From the NCBI GenBank assembly GCA_004299545.1, contig SCRB01000854.1, positions 1 through 12,464 on the forward strand: a stretch of DNA of 12,464 bases. Reading direction: 5' to 3'. Position 1 is the stretch's first letter. The number at the start of each line of letters is the position of its first letter. The notes beneath the pieces were generated by a model. It searched no databases. It saw only the letters and a program-made list of their open reading frames with translations, and was not told where the DNA came from. Origin of the DNA: Rhizobiaceae bacterium. GTDB lineage: Bacteria; Pseudomonadota; Alphaproteobacteria; Rhizobiales; Rhizobiaceae. This document shows positions 1 through 9,042 of the stretch, one piece after another. The translations under genes and the position numbers were made by a program.

Positions 1-1159
1 GCTGCTCGACGCCATCAAGATGTGGGACAACAAGTCGACCAAGGCGAATTGCGACTATTCCTTCCATATGGCAATCACCTGGTGGAGCGAACAGGTCTTC
101 AACGAGATGGCCGAGGTGGTCGATCGCGGCATTACCTCCTTCAAGCATTTCATGGCGTACAAAGGCTCGCTGATGGTGAACGACGACGAGATGTTCGCCT
201 CGTTCCAGCGCTGCGCCGCGCTCGGCGCGCTGCCGCTCGTTCATGCCGAGAATGGCGACGTGGTGGCGGCGCTTTCCGAAAAGCTGCTGGCCGAGGGCAA
301 TAACGGGCCGGAAGGTCACGCCTATTCGAGGCCGCCGGAGGTCGAGGGCGAGGCGACCAACCGCGCCATCATGATCGCCGATATGGCGGGCGTGCCCCTC
401 TATGTCGTGCACACGTCGTGCGAGCAGAGCCATGAGGCGATCCGTCGCGCGCGCCAGAAAGGGATGCGCGTCTATGGCGAACCGCTGATCCAGCATCTCG
501 TCCTCGACGAGAGCGAATATTTCAACAAGGACTGGGATCATGCCGCGCGGCGCGTCATGAGCCCGCCCTTCCGCAACAAGCAGCACCAGGATTCGCTGTG
601 GGCAGGACTTTCCGCCGGCTCGCTGCAGGTGGTGGCGACGGATCACTGTGCCTTCACTACGCAACAGAAACGCTATGGCGTCGGTGATTTCACCAAGATC
701 CCGAACGGGACGGGTGGGCTGGAGGACCGCTTGCCGGTTCTTTGGACAAAGGGCGTCAATACAGGGCGGCTGACGATGAACGAATTCGTCGCCGTCACCT
801 CGACCAATATCGCCAAAATCCTCAACATGTATCCGAGGAAGGGCGCGATCGTTGAAGGGGCTGACGCCGACATCATGGTGTGGGACCCGAAGAAGACAAA
901 AAAGATCAGCGCCAAAAAGCAGCAGTCGATCATCGATTACAACGTCTTCGAGGGTGTCGAGGTCGAGGGCCTGCCGCGTTTCGTTCTGACGCGCGGCGAT
1001 CTGGTTGTGGACGACGGAAAGCTCGACGCCAGGCCGGGCGATGGTGAATTCGTCGCGCGCGAGCCTTTCCAGGCGGTCAACCGCGCGCTAACGCAATGGA
1101 AGGAAATCACTGCGCCGCGCAAGGTCGAGCGCAGCGGCATTCCGGCAAGCGGGGTTTGA
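1..1159 (+). CDS. hydA: Dihydropyrimidinase / D-hydantoinase, 5'-truncated by window edge
   Basis: Zn-dependent cyclic amidohydrolase that opens dihydrouracil, dihydrothymine or 5-substituted hydantoins to N-carbamoyl amino acids (reductive pyrimidine catabolism, cytoplasmic). The reading frame is open from base 2, giving about 385 residues. Family members are near 485, so roughly 100 N-terminal residues, including the first His-x-His metal motif, lie outside the window. Visible landmarks are the FMAYKG motif with the Lys that is carboxylated to bridge the metals (codon at 161), the His of PLVHAEN (codon 242), the His of VVHTS (codon 410) and the Asp of VATDHCAF (codon 641). The C-terminal composite-domain strands (GADADIMVWDP) are intact and the gene ends at TGA 1157-1159. 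Family membership is firm. Dihydropyrimidinase and hydantoinase cannot be separated from sequence alone; the importer downstream is consistent with either. Confidence 0.95.
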   Translation, partial: LLDAIKMWDNKSTKANCDYSFHMAITWWSEQVFNEMAEVVDRGITSFKHFMAYKGSLMVNDDEMFASFQRCAALGALPLVHAENGDVVAALSEKLLAEGNNGPEGHAYSRPPEVEGEATNRAIMIADMAGVPLYVVHTSCEQSHEAIRRARQKGMRVYGEPLIQHLVLDESEYFNKDWDHAARRVMSPPFRNKQHQDSLWAGLSAGSLQVVATDHCAFTTQQKRYGVGDFTKIPNGTGGLEDRLPVLWTKGVNTGRLTMNEFVAVTSTNIAKILNMYPRKGAIVEGADADIMVWDPKKTKKISAKKQQSIIDYNVFEGVEVEGLPRFVLTRGDLVVDDGKLDARPGDGEFVAREPFQAVNRALTQWKEITAPRKVERSGIPASGV

Positions 1160-1306
1160 CCGGGCTTCGGGAAGCGGACGGTTTCCGCAAGCATCGGGCC
1201 ATGAGCCCGGCGACGCCGAGAGGGTGAGACAGAGGAGCGAATTTGACAAAAAGAGCGTGCAACGCCGGCGAGGGGCCGGACGAAAGCTCGATATGCGGCG
1301 ATATCT

Positions 1307-1717
1307 TTAAGGCACCAGTGCATCCAGTTCGGGCAGCAGGACGACGCTCTCCTGCTCGTTCGGGTCGGTACGGGCGATTACGGCGCGCGTCGGCTTGCCG
1401 GTCGGGTTCGTCGGCAGATGCGGCACGTTCGCGGGGATGTAGACCAGATCTCCCGCCTTTACCTCCATCACCTGTTCGAGCTTTTCGCCGAACCACATCT
1501 TCGCCTCGCCTTCCAGCACATAAATCGCCGTCTCGTGATGCTCGTGCTTGTGGGCTTTGGCTCGGCCGCCCGGCGGAATGGTCAGCAGATGCATGCAAAT
1601 ACCGCTCGATCCAACGGTCTCTTTGGCGATACCTTCGAAATAGCGAAAGCCTTGCTTGCCGTCGAATGTGCTTTCGGCCCGGACGAGCCTGCAAGCCGGG
1701 ACCATTGACGATGACAT
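1307..1717 (-). CDS. Small single-domain cupin protein
   Basis: 136-residue single-domain cupin. Cupin motif 1 is complete (residues 50-70, with metal-ligand candidates H56, H58 and E62 in AHKHEHHETAIYVLEGE). Motif 2 (residues 89-104, GDLVYIPANVPHLPTN) provides the fourth ligand H100. The open frame extends upstream to 1861, but ATG 1717 is preferred because TGGAGGG precedes it by about 8 bases and the family core starts just after. It is convergent with the dihydropyrimidinase gene and divergent from the ABC operon, so it may share a control region with the latter. The retained ligands suggest a metal-binding enzyme (isomerase, dioxygenase or similar) or a small-molecule sensor; no specific reaction can be assigned. 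No signal peptide is seen, so it is probably cytoplasmic. Confidence 0.88.
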   Translation of the reverse strand: MSSSMVPACRLVRAESTFDGKQGFRYFEGIAKETVGSSGICMHLLTIPPGGRAKAHKHEHHETAIYVLEGEAKMWFGEKLEQVMEVKAGDLVYIPANVPHLPTNPTGKPTRAVIARTDPNEQESVVLLPELDALVP

Positions 1718-1787
1718 CGGAAGCCCTCCATGCCGTTTTTCCGGTCTTCGGCGCTGCCAGGCAAAAAGAACTGTGGGACATTTTTGC

Positions 1788-2636
1788 ATGAGCCGGGGCA
1801 CAGCAGCGGTGACGGCGGCGACGAACGGTGCGCCTTCCCGCGAAGGCCTGTCAAGCGCCACAATGGTCGTTCACGCAAAGGGCCTCGGCCTGACCTTCGA
1901 GACGGGTGACGGCCCGGTCGATGCGCTTTCGGATGTCAGCCTGGAAATCGAGAAGGGCGAGTTCGTTTCCTTCATCGGCCCGTCGGGATGCGGAAAAACC
2001 ACCTTCCTGCGTGTCATCGCCGATCTGGAACGGCCGACCAAGGGTTCGATCAGCGTCAACGGCATGACACCGGAAGAGGCGCGCCAGGCTCGCTCTTACG
2101 GCTATGTCTTCCAGGCAGCGGGCCTTTTTCCGTGGCGCACCATCGAGCGCAACGTCACGCTGCCGCTCGAAATCATGGGTTATCCGCAAGCCGAGCAGCG
2201 CGAGCGGGTGAGGCGAACGCTCGATCTCGTCAATCTCACCGGGTTCGAGAAGAAATATCCCTGGCAATTGTCGGGCGGGATGCAGCAGCGCGCCTCGATC
2301 GCGCGCGCGCTTTCCTTCGACGCGGATCTGCTCTTGATGGACGAGCCATTCGGCGCGCTCGACGAGATCGTGCGCGACCATCTGAATTCGCAACTCCTGG
2401 AATTGTGGGCGCGCACCAACAAGACGATCTGCTTCGTTACCCATTCCATTCCTGAAGCGGTCTATCTTTCGACCAAGATCGTGGTGATGTCGCCGAGACC
2501 CGGCCGCGTCACCGATGTCATCCGCTCGACGCTACCTGCGGAACGGCCGCTCGATATCCGCGAGTCGGCTGAATTCCTGAAAATCGCCCATCGTGTGCGC
2601 GAAGGCCTCCGGACGGGGCATTCCTATGAGGATTGA
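1788..2636 (+). CDS. ABC importer ATP-binding protein (SsuB/TauB/ThiZ-type)
   Basis: Nucleotide-binding subunit of a SsuB/TauB-like importer (nitrate/sulfonate/taurine/pyrimidine-precursor family). With the 1788 start it has 282 residues: Walker A GPSGCGKTT at 64-72, Q-loop Q109, signature LSGGMQQ at 161-167, Walker B LLLMDEP at 181-187, D-loop GALD at 189-192 and H-loop H219, so it should be catalytically competent. ATG 1788 has a weak GGA 9 bases upstream. The in-frame ATG at 1863 gives a more typical 257-residue protein but has no ribosome-binding site at normal distance, so the start is uncertain. It is the first gene of the importer operon, divergent from the cupin gene. In the ancestral layout its stop (2634-2636) probably lay next to the first permease gene, which is now about 500 bases away because of the DUF559 insertion. 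Confidence 0.93.
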   Translation: MSRGTAAVTAATNGAPSREGLSSATMVVHAKGLGLTFETGDGPVDALSDVSLEIEKGEFVSFIGPSGCGKTTFLRVIADLERPTKGSISVNGMTPEEARQARSYGYVFQAAGLFPWRTIERNVTLPLEIMGYPQAEQRERVRRTLDLVNLTGFEKKYPWQLSGGMQQRASIARALSFDADLLLMDEPFGALDEIVRDHLNSQLLELWARTNKTICFVTHSIPEAVYLSTKIVVMSPRPGRVTDVIRSTLPAERPLDIRESAEFLKIAHRVREGLRTGHSYED

Positions 2637-2654
2637 GATGAGAGATCGCCGGCG

Positions 2655-2710
2655 CCCTCTCCCCGACGGGGAGAGGGTGGCCGGAGCGAAGCGGAGGTCG
2701 GGTGAGGGGG
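2655..2710 (+). repeat. Left palindromic repeat of inverted pair (RPE/RIME-like)
   Basis: Begins with a 10-bp perfect stem, CCCTCTCCCC (2655-2664) and GGGGAGAGGG (2668-2677), around a 3-base loop, then continues through a GC-rich arm to GGTGAGGGGG. Bases 2656-2710 match the reverse complement of 3076-3130 at 51 of 55 positions; all four differences are transitions. The purine-rich end (GAGGGGG) lies just before the DUF559 ATG at 2712 and can serve as its Shine-Dalgarno sequence. The pattern resembles the dispersed intergenic palindromes of Rhizobiales (RPE/RIME type); exact family membership is unverified. Confidence 0.9.
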
Positions 2711-2711
2711 T

Positions 2712-3143
2712 ATGATTGTCGATCCCACCAAGCGCCGTACCGGCACTACGATCCGCGCTCGCGCTCTGAGATTCCATGATACTGAACCGGAATATCGTTT
2801 GTGGAGCGATCTCAGAAATAGACGGCTTAATGGGTATAAGTTTGTGAGGCAGATTCCGCTTGGACCTTTCATCGTTGATTTTCTTTGCAGAGAAAAATTT
2901 CTGGTGCTTGACCTCGACGGGTCACAGCATGCGGAATCCAGCGATGATATTCGGCGGACAAATTGGCTGAATTCCAACAGCTATTCGGTGCTGCGCTTCT
3001 GGAACGATGAAGTATTGAGGGAGCGACGGGCAGTTCTGGAAACAATATTGGCCGTTCTCGATGGCCGGATTTTTGCCCCCTCACCCGGCCTTCGCTTTGC
3101 TCCGGCCACCCTCTCCCCGTTGGGGAGAGGAAGGGGCACCTAA
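2712..3143 (+). CDS. DUF559 protein (Vsr/PD-(D/E)XK-like nuclease fold)
   Basis: 143 residues. The core (about 25-117) has the DUF559 pattern: EYRLWSDLRNRRLNGYKFVRQ, then GPFIVDF (D56), then LVLDLDGSQHAE (D67, D69, Q72, H73), and the closing VLRFWNDEVL at 93-102. DUF559 belongs to the very-short-patch-repair endonuclease superfamily; D56 and the acidic D67/D69 fit the metal site. Position 67 is Asp where many relatives have Glu. The true biochemical activity of the family is not established. From about residue 122 onward the protein (PSPGLRFAPATLSPLGRG) is simply the translated right-hand palindromic repeat, so the C-terminus is repeat-derived. The stop TAA (3141-3143) overlaps the ATG of the next gene by one base (TAATG). 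Lower GC than neighbours and the bracketing repeats indicate acquisition as a cassette. Confidence 0.85.
   Translation: MIVDPTKRRTGTTIRARALRFHDTEPEYRLWSDLRNRRLNGYKFVRQIPLGPFIVDFLCREKFLVLDLDGSQHAESSDDIRRTNWLNSNSYSVLRFWNDEVLRERRAVLETILAVLDGRIFAPSPGLRFAPATLSPLGRGRGT
3076..3130 (-). repeat. Right palindromic repeat of inverted pair, inside the DUF559 3' end
   Basis: Inverted copy of 2656-2710 (51 of 55 identical). It has a 9-bp stem, CCTCTCCCC (3110-3118) and GGGGAGAGG (3122-3130), with loop GTT. It is read as codons of the DUF559 C-terminus. Its outer edge runs into AAGGGG (3131-3136), which sits 6 bases before the permease ATG at 3143, so the repeat edge provides or overlaps the permease ribosome-binding site. 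Part of that purine run is in the hairpin. Confidence 0.9.
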
Positions 3144-4021
3144 TGACCGCGTTCCGCGAAAAGATCATCCCCGTAAGCGTCGTCGTCCTGGTGATCTTGG
3201 CGGCGTGGTACGCCTTCGCGATCCTGCTCAACGCGCCGTTCCAGACGGACATTAATAAACGGCTCGATCAGAAGCAGGACCTGGTTTCCTTCGTCGAAAG
3301 CACATGGGCTCAGAGGAAGCCGGTGTTGCCGGCGCCGCATCAGATCGCGTCGAACTTCTTCAAGAACACTTTCGAGGTGCGCGTGACGAGCCGGCGCAGC
3401 CTCGTCTACAATTCCTGGGTGACGCTCTCCTCGACGCTGGTCGGGTTCGCCTTCGGCACCATTCTCGGCGCCTTGATCGCCGTGGGCATCGTGCATGTGC
3501 CTGCGCTCGACAAGAGCTTCATGCCGTGGATCATCGCCTCCCAGACGATCCCCATCCTGGCGATCGCGCCGATGGTCATCGTCGTCTTCGCCGCCATAGG
3601 CGTCACCGGGCTGATCCCCAAAGCCCTGATATCGGCCTATTTGTCCTTCTTCCCGGTGGCGGTCGGAATGGTGAAGGGGCTGCGTTCGCCCGAGATCCTC
3701 AATCTCGACCTGATGCACACCTACAACGCATCCAGATCACAGATCTTCTGGAAATTGCGCGTCCCGGCCTCGGTGCCGTTCCTGTTCACCTCGATGAAGG
3801 TGGCGGTCGCCGCCAGCCTCGTCGGCGCCATTGTCGGCGAGTTGCCGACGGGCGCGGTGGCAGGGATCGGCGCCAAGCTGCTCGCCGGCTCCTATTACAG
3901 CCAGACGATCGACATGTGGTCGGCGCTGGTCGCGGGATCGATCGTGGCAGTCCTCCTTGTCGCCGCGGTAGGCGTAACGGGCCGGATCGTCGAACGCAGG
4001 ATGGGGAGTCGCGGGGCATGA
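3143..4021 (+). CDS. ABC importer permease 1 (SsuC/TauC-type)
   Basis: Inner-membrane permease of 292 residues (BPD_transp_1 family). One N-terminal membrane segment (about 7-30) precedes a periplasmic stretch, then the core segments (about 90-117, 127-157, 160-180, 215-232 and 258-280). The cytoplasmic EAA-like loop that contacts the ATPase is at about 184-212 (LMHTYNASRSQIFWKLRVP). The ATG overlaps the DUF559 stop by one base, and the next permease starts inside its own stop (ATGA 4018-4021), so translation is likely coupled along the operon. Permease 2 is clearly a different paralogue, so the transporter is probably a heterodimer. The substrate is inferred from context only (pyrimidine-like compound). 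Confidence 0.93.
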   Translation: MTAFREKIIPVSVVVLVILAAWYAFAILLNAPFQTDINKRLDQKQDLVSFVESTWAQRKPVLPAPHQIASNFFKNTFEVRVTSRRSLVYNSWVTLSSTLVGFAFGTILGALIAVGIVHVPALDKSFMPWIIASQTIPILAIAPMVIVVFAAIGVTGLIPKALISAYLSFFPVAVGMVKGLRSPEILNLDLMHTYNASRSQIFWKLRVPASVPFLFTSMKVAVAASLVGAIVGELPTGAVAGIGAKLLAGSYYSQTIDMWSALVAGSIVAVLLVAAVGVTGRIVERRMGSRGA

Positions 4022-5139
4022 AGCGACCCTCCTGGCAGTCGCTCCTGGCGCTCCTGCTTTGCCTTTTCGGCGGCGTGACGCTGCCGCTTGCCGTCGCCGG
4101 CACGGCCTTGCCGTTCAGCGGCGGAGAGTCGGCGGCGATCCTGCTCCTGCTCCTGGGTTCCGTTGCCCTTTCGCTCAGCAACATGCCGCCGGTTGCGGGC
4201 TCGATCGTCCTGTTCATCGCCGTCCATATCGCGGCCTTCCTGCTGGTCATCGGAATTGCCGGCAATGAAGGGGCGGCGAGGCTTTCCTTTTTCGCGCTGC
4301 TTCTCGCCGGCTGGGTCCTGGCATGGCGGCTCGTCACCATCCTGTCGGCGATCCGTCCGGCTACCAGAACCGGACAAAGGCTGCTGTCCTTCTTCATTCC
4401 CTTTCTTTTCGGGCTCTGGATCCTCATCCTCTGGGAAGGTTTCACGCGCGGGGCCGGCATTCCGTTCGTGCTTTTGCCGCCCCCGAGTTCGGTCGCAGCG
4501 CGTTTCGTCACTTCCCTGCCGATCCTCGTCGCCGACGTCGAGCAGACGGTCTTCAAATCTACTCTTGCCGGCTATCTGATCGGCTGCGGGATCGGCTTCC
4601 TCGTTGCCATATGGGCCGACCGCGTGCCGTTTCTGCGGCGCGGAATGCTGCCGGTCGGCAATGTGGTCTCGGCCCTGCCGATCATCGGCATCGCCCCGAT
4701 CATGGTGATGTGGTTCGGGTTCGGCTGGGAATCGAAAGCCGCCGTCGTGGTGGTCATGACCTTCTTCCCGATGCTGGTGAACACCGTCGCCGGTCTGGCA
4801 GAATCGGGCCATATGGAACGGGACCTGATGCGCACCTACGCGGCAGGCTATTGGCAGACGCTTTTCAAGCTGCGCCTTCCAGCCGCCGCTCCCTTCATCT
4901 TCAACGCCTTGAAGATCAATTCGACGCTTGCGCTGATCGGCGCGATCGTTGCAGAATTTTTCGGCACGCCGATCGTCGGCATGGGATTCCGCATCTCTAC
5001 CGAAGTCGGCCGGATGAATATCGACATGGTGTGGGCCGAGATCGCCGTCGCCGCGATCGTAGGCTCCATCTTCTACGGCGGCGTGGCCCTGGTGGAACGG
5101 CTCACGACGTTTTGGCATCCGTCTGTTCGTGGTGGATAG
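4018..5139 (+). CDS. ABC importer permease 2 with extra N-terminal membrane domain
   Basis: 373 residues, against about 250-290 for ordinary SsuC/TauC permeases. The C-terminal part is the canonical permease: membrane segments from about 122 onward and an EAA-like loop at about 268-295 (LMRTYAAGYWQTLFKLRLP). The first 115 residues add about four hydrophobic segments (roughly 9-30, 38-55, 59-82 and 89-109) not seen in the partner permease. ATG 4018 overlaps the previous stop as ATGA and is preferred; the frame stays open back to 3304 only as an off-frame reading of permease 1. It should pair with permease 1 and the ATPase. The role of the extra N-terminal helices is unknown. Confidence 0.92.
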   Translation: MKRPSWQSLLALLLCLFGGVTLPLAVAGTALPFSGGESAAILLLLLGSVALSLSNMPPVAGSIVLFIAVHIAAFLLVIGIAGNEGAARLSFFALLLAGWVLAWRLVTILSAIRPATRTGQRLLSFFIPFLFGLWILILWEGFTRGAGIPFVLLPPPSSVAARFVTSLPILVADVEQTVFKSTLAGYLIGCGIGFLVAIWADRVPFLRRGMLPVGNVVSALPIIGIAPIMVMWFGFGWESKAAVVVVMTFFPMLVNTVAGLAESGHMERDLMRTYAAGYWQTLFKLRLPAAAPFIFNALKINSTLALIGAIVAEFFGTPIVGMGFRISTEVGRMNIDMVWAEIAVAAIVGSIFYGGVALVERLTTFWHPSVRGG

Positions 5140-5161
5140 GCGGCCTTCAGGGGAGAATGAA

Positions 5162-6145
5162 ATGAAAAAGCGGATGACGTTCAAGCGGCTGGCCATGGCG
5201 CTTATGGCAGGAACGCTCGCCTTGTCGGTCGTGCCGGCGCTGGCGGCCGACAAGGTGACACTGCAGTTGAAATGGGTCGCGCAGAGCCAGTTCGGCGGTT
5301 ACTACGCGGCGAAGGAGAAGGGCTTCTACAAGGCCGAGGGCCTCGACGTGGACATCAAGCCGGGCGGTCCGGACATCGCGCCGGAGCAGGTGATTGCCGG
5401 CGGCGGCGCCGACGTCATCGTCGACTGGATGGCCGCGGCCCTTGCCGCGCGCGACAAGGGCGTACCGCTCGTCAATATCGCCCAGCCCTACGCCAAGGCC
5501 GGCCTGGAAATGGCCTGCCGCGCCGACGGCCCGATCAAGAGCCCGGCGGACTTCAAGGGCCATACGATCGGCGTATGGTTCTTCGGCAATGAATATCCGT
5601 TCTTCGCCTGGATGCACAAGCTCGGTATCTCCACCGAGGGCGGTCCGGACGGCGTGACGGTCCTCAAGCAGAGCTTCGACGTTCAGCCGCTGATCCAGAA
5701 GCAGGCCGACTGCATCCATGTCATGACGTACAATGAATACGGTCAGTTGCTCGACGCCGGGTTCAAGCCGTCGGAACTCAGGATCTTCAACTACACCAAG
5801 CTTGGCAACGACATGCTGGAAGACGGACTTTATGCACTTGGACCGAAGCTGAAGGACGCCGCGTTCAGGGACAAGATGGTCCGCTTCGTGCGCGCTTCGA
5901 TGAAGGGCTGGCAATATGCGGTGGCACATCCCGACGAGGCCGCCGAATTCGTTCTCGACAATGGCGGCCAGGACGAGCATCACCAGAAATATATGGCCGA
6001 AGAGGTCGCCAAGCTTATCGGCAACGGCGTGCTGAACGTCGATGCCTACAAGCGCACCGCCGCCATGGTTCTTGATCAGAAGGTGGTCAAGAAAGAGCCG
6101 GAAGGCGCCTGGACGCATGAGATCACCGACGCGGCGCTGAAATAA
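5162..6145 (+). CDS. NMT1/THI5-like ABC substrate-binding protein
   Basis: Periplasmic solute receptor of 327 residues. A Sec signal peptide (KKR-rich start, hydrophobic 10-27) has a likely cleavage after PALA at residue 28. The mature start (VTLQLKWVAQSQFGGYYAA, then KGFYKAEGLDV) is the signature of the NMT1/THI5-like family, whose bacterial members bind pyrimidines such as hydroxymethylpyrimidine precursors, riboflavin, sulfonates or nitrate-like ligands. ATG 5162 is chosen because GGGGAG lies about 7 bases upstream and the signal peptide starts there; the frame opens at 5129 without one. It is the last gene of the importer operon and is followed by an intrinsic terminator. Together with the adjacent dihydropyrimidinase it suggests import of a pyrimidine, dihydropyrimidine or hydantoin; the ligand is inferred. 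Confidence 0.92.
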   Translation: MKKRMTFKRLAMALMAGTLALSVVPALAADKVTLQLKWVAQSQFGGYYAAKEKGFYKAEGLDVDIKPGGPDIAPEQVIAGGGADVIVDWMAAALAARDKGVPLVNIAQPYAKAGLEMACRADGPIKSPADFKGHTIGVWFFGNEYPFFAWMHKLGISTEGGPDGVTVLKQSFDVQPLIQKQADCIHVMTYNEYGQLLDAGFKPSELRIFNYTKLGNDMLEDGLYALGPKLKDAAFRDKMVRFVRASMKGWQYAVAHPDEAAEFVLDNGGQDEHHQKYMAEEVAKLIGNGVLNVDAYKRTAAMVLDQKVVKKEPEGAWTHEITDAALK

Positions 6146-6177
6146 CCCGCATAGCCGATAGACATTCCAAACTGAGA

Positions 6178-6200
6178 GGGGCGGGCGACCGCCCCTTTTT
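6178..6200 (+). terminator. Rho-independent terminator of the ABC operon
   Basis: Perfect 7-bp GC stem GGGGCGG (6178-6184) / CCGCCCC (6189-6195), loop GCGA, followed directly by TTTTT (6196-6200). It lies 32 bases after the stop of the binding-protein gene and has the correct orientation for the plus-strand operon. Confidence 0.92.
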
Positions 6201-6305
6201 CATCACATTTTCCGGAGGCCGGAAACCCGAGAGCGGCACAGGCGTTGTTCCGTTGCCTTCCGACTTGACGGAGGCAGCCGCAACATGCCGCAGAGGGAGT
6301 CTGCC

Positions 6306-6740
6306 ATGCGCTCGTCAATTCTCTTTTCGCTCGCCATTGCGACCTCCGTCCTTGCCATTTCTCCCGCCTTCGCAAGGATGGTGGTGCTTTCCGCGACGCT
6401 CGACGGAAGGCAGCAGGTTCCGCCTGTCGAGACGACTGGTAAGGGTGCGGCCGAAATCAGCTACGATACCGCCACCCGCCAACTCGACTGGACCGTCACC
6501 TACAGCGGCCTGAGCGGCCCGGCGATCGCGGCGCATTTCCACGGACCCGCCGGACCGGGTGAGAACGCGGCGCCCGTCGTCCCATTCAAACCACCGCTCG
6601 CCAGTCCCGTCAGCGGCTCGGCAACGCTGACGGAAGAGCAGGGGAGGGAACTCCTCGATGGAAAGCTCTATGTCAACATTCATACTGCGGCGCATAAGGA
6701 CGGCGAAATCCGAGGACAGGTGACAAAGGACCCGCTCTGA
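6306..6740 (+). CDS. Secreted CHRD-domain protein
   Basis: 144 residues with a Sec signal peptide (hydrophobic 5-20, likely cleavage after PAFA at residue 23). The remainder is one CHRD (chordin-like) domain: LDGRQQVPPVETTGKG, then AAHFHGPAGPG, then LYVNIHTAAHKDGEIRGQV near the C-terminus. The His-rich AHFHG and NIHT..H..GEIRGQ motifs are typical of bacterial CHRD proteins, whose function is not known; a periplasmic or extracellular location is expected. ATG 6306 is chosen over an in-frame ATG at 6285 because GAGGGAG lies about 6-7 bases upstream and the signal peptide then begins at MRSS. It stands alone: a terminator lies upstream and convergent pobR downstream, with no link to the flanking pathways visible. 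Confidence 0.9.
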   Translation: MRSSILFSLAIATSVLAISPAFARMVVLSATLDGRQQVPPVETTGKGAAEISYDTATRQLDWTVTYSGLSGPAIAAHFHGPAGPGENAAPVVPFKPPLASPVSGSATLTEEQGRELLDGKLYVNIHTAAHKDGEIRGQVTKDPL

Positions 6741-6785
6741 ACCGTGCCAGCCAGGCAGGTCGCGTGAGGAGGCCGCGCAGCAAAC

Positions 6786-8983
<2,198 letters not shown>

Positions 8984-9042
8984 GGCCAGCGGCCGGGCGA
9001 GGCGGCTGTCGCTTGAGGAACGAGGACGATAGAGGTCAGACG

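Larger units (their letters stand above)
2642..3142 (+). mobile_element. Putative repeat-bracketed DUF559 cassette inserted in the ABC operon
   Basis: A segment of about 500 bases with two near-identical palindromic repeats in inverted orientation at its ends and one DUF559 gene between them, lying between genes (ATPase, permease) that are normally adjacent. Its interior is visibly less GC-rich than the flanks: I count 56 G+C in the 120 bases 2821-2940, against 40 in the 60 bases 3421-3480 of the permease. The four bases ATGA occur on both edges (2638-2641 and 3143-3146). They could be a target duplication at the permease start codon, although four bases can match by chance. No transposase is encoded, so movement would need a factor in trans. 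The borders are approximate and the mobility is inferred. Confidence 0.45.

Noticed and set aside
1195..1209. Small hairpin CGGGC-CATGA-GCCCG after the dihydropyrimidinase gene
   Set aside because: Only 5 bp of stem and no following T-run. The 147-base gap 1160-1306 otherwise shows nothing I can support.
1656..1787. N-terminal extension of the ATPase back to 1656
   Set aside because: It would overlap the divergent cupin gene and its ribosome-binding site and adds no recognisable sequence before the conserved ATPase domain.
1243..1791. 182-codon plus-strand open frame opposite the cupin gene
   Set aside because: The minus strand has both full cupin motifs and a good ribosome-binding site. 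The plus reading is Arg/Ser-rich without any motif.
2655..2677. Stem-loop of the left repeat read as an operon terminator
   Set aside because: The stem is strong but is followed by GTGGCC rather than a T-run, and it is one end of an inverted repeat pair. Attenuation is possible but termination is not supported.
2651..3138. CRISPR-like repeat-spacer pattern from the two GC-rich repeats
   Set aside because: There are only two copies, in inverted orientation, separated by a full gene, so it is not an array.
3304..4017. Upstream in-frame extension of permease 2
   Set aside because: This part reads permease 1 in the wrong frame. The ATGA overlap at 4018 and the hydrophobic start there mark the real beginning.
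3895..5253. 452-codon minus-strand open frame opposite permease 2
   Set aside because: Highly charged (Asp/Arg/Gly/Glu/Gln) translation that is the antisense image of hydrophobic permease codons; no family resemblance.
5147..6118. 323-codon minus-strand open frame opposite the binding-protein gene
   Set aside because: His/Leu/Arg-rich shadow of a clear NMT1/THI5-like protein with signal peptide on the plus strand.
6172..6182. CTGAGAGGGG resembling part of a TPP riboswitch thi-box, attractive beside a THI5-like gene
   Set aside because: It lies downstream of the operon and forms the 5' arm of the intrinsic terminator. No ACCTGATC partner motif is present here or ahead of the ATPase gene.
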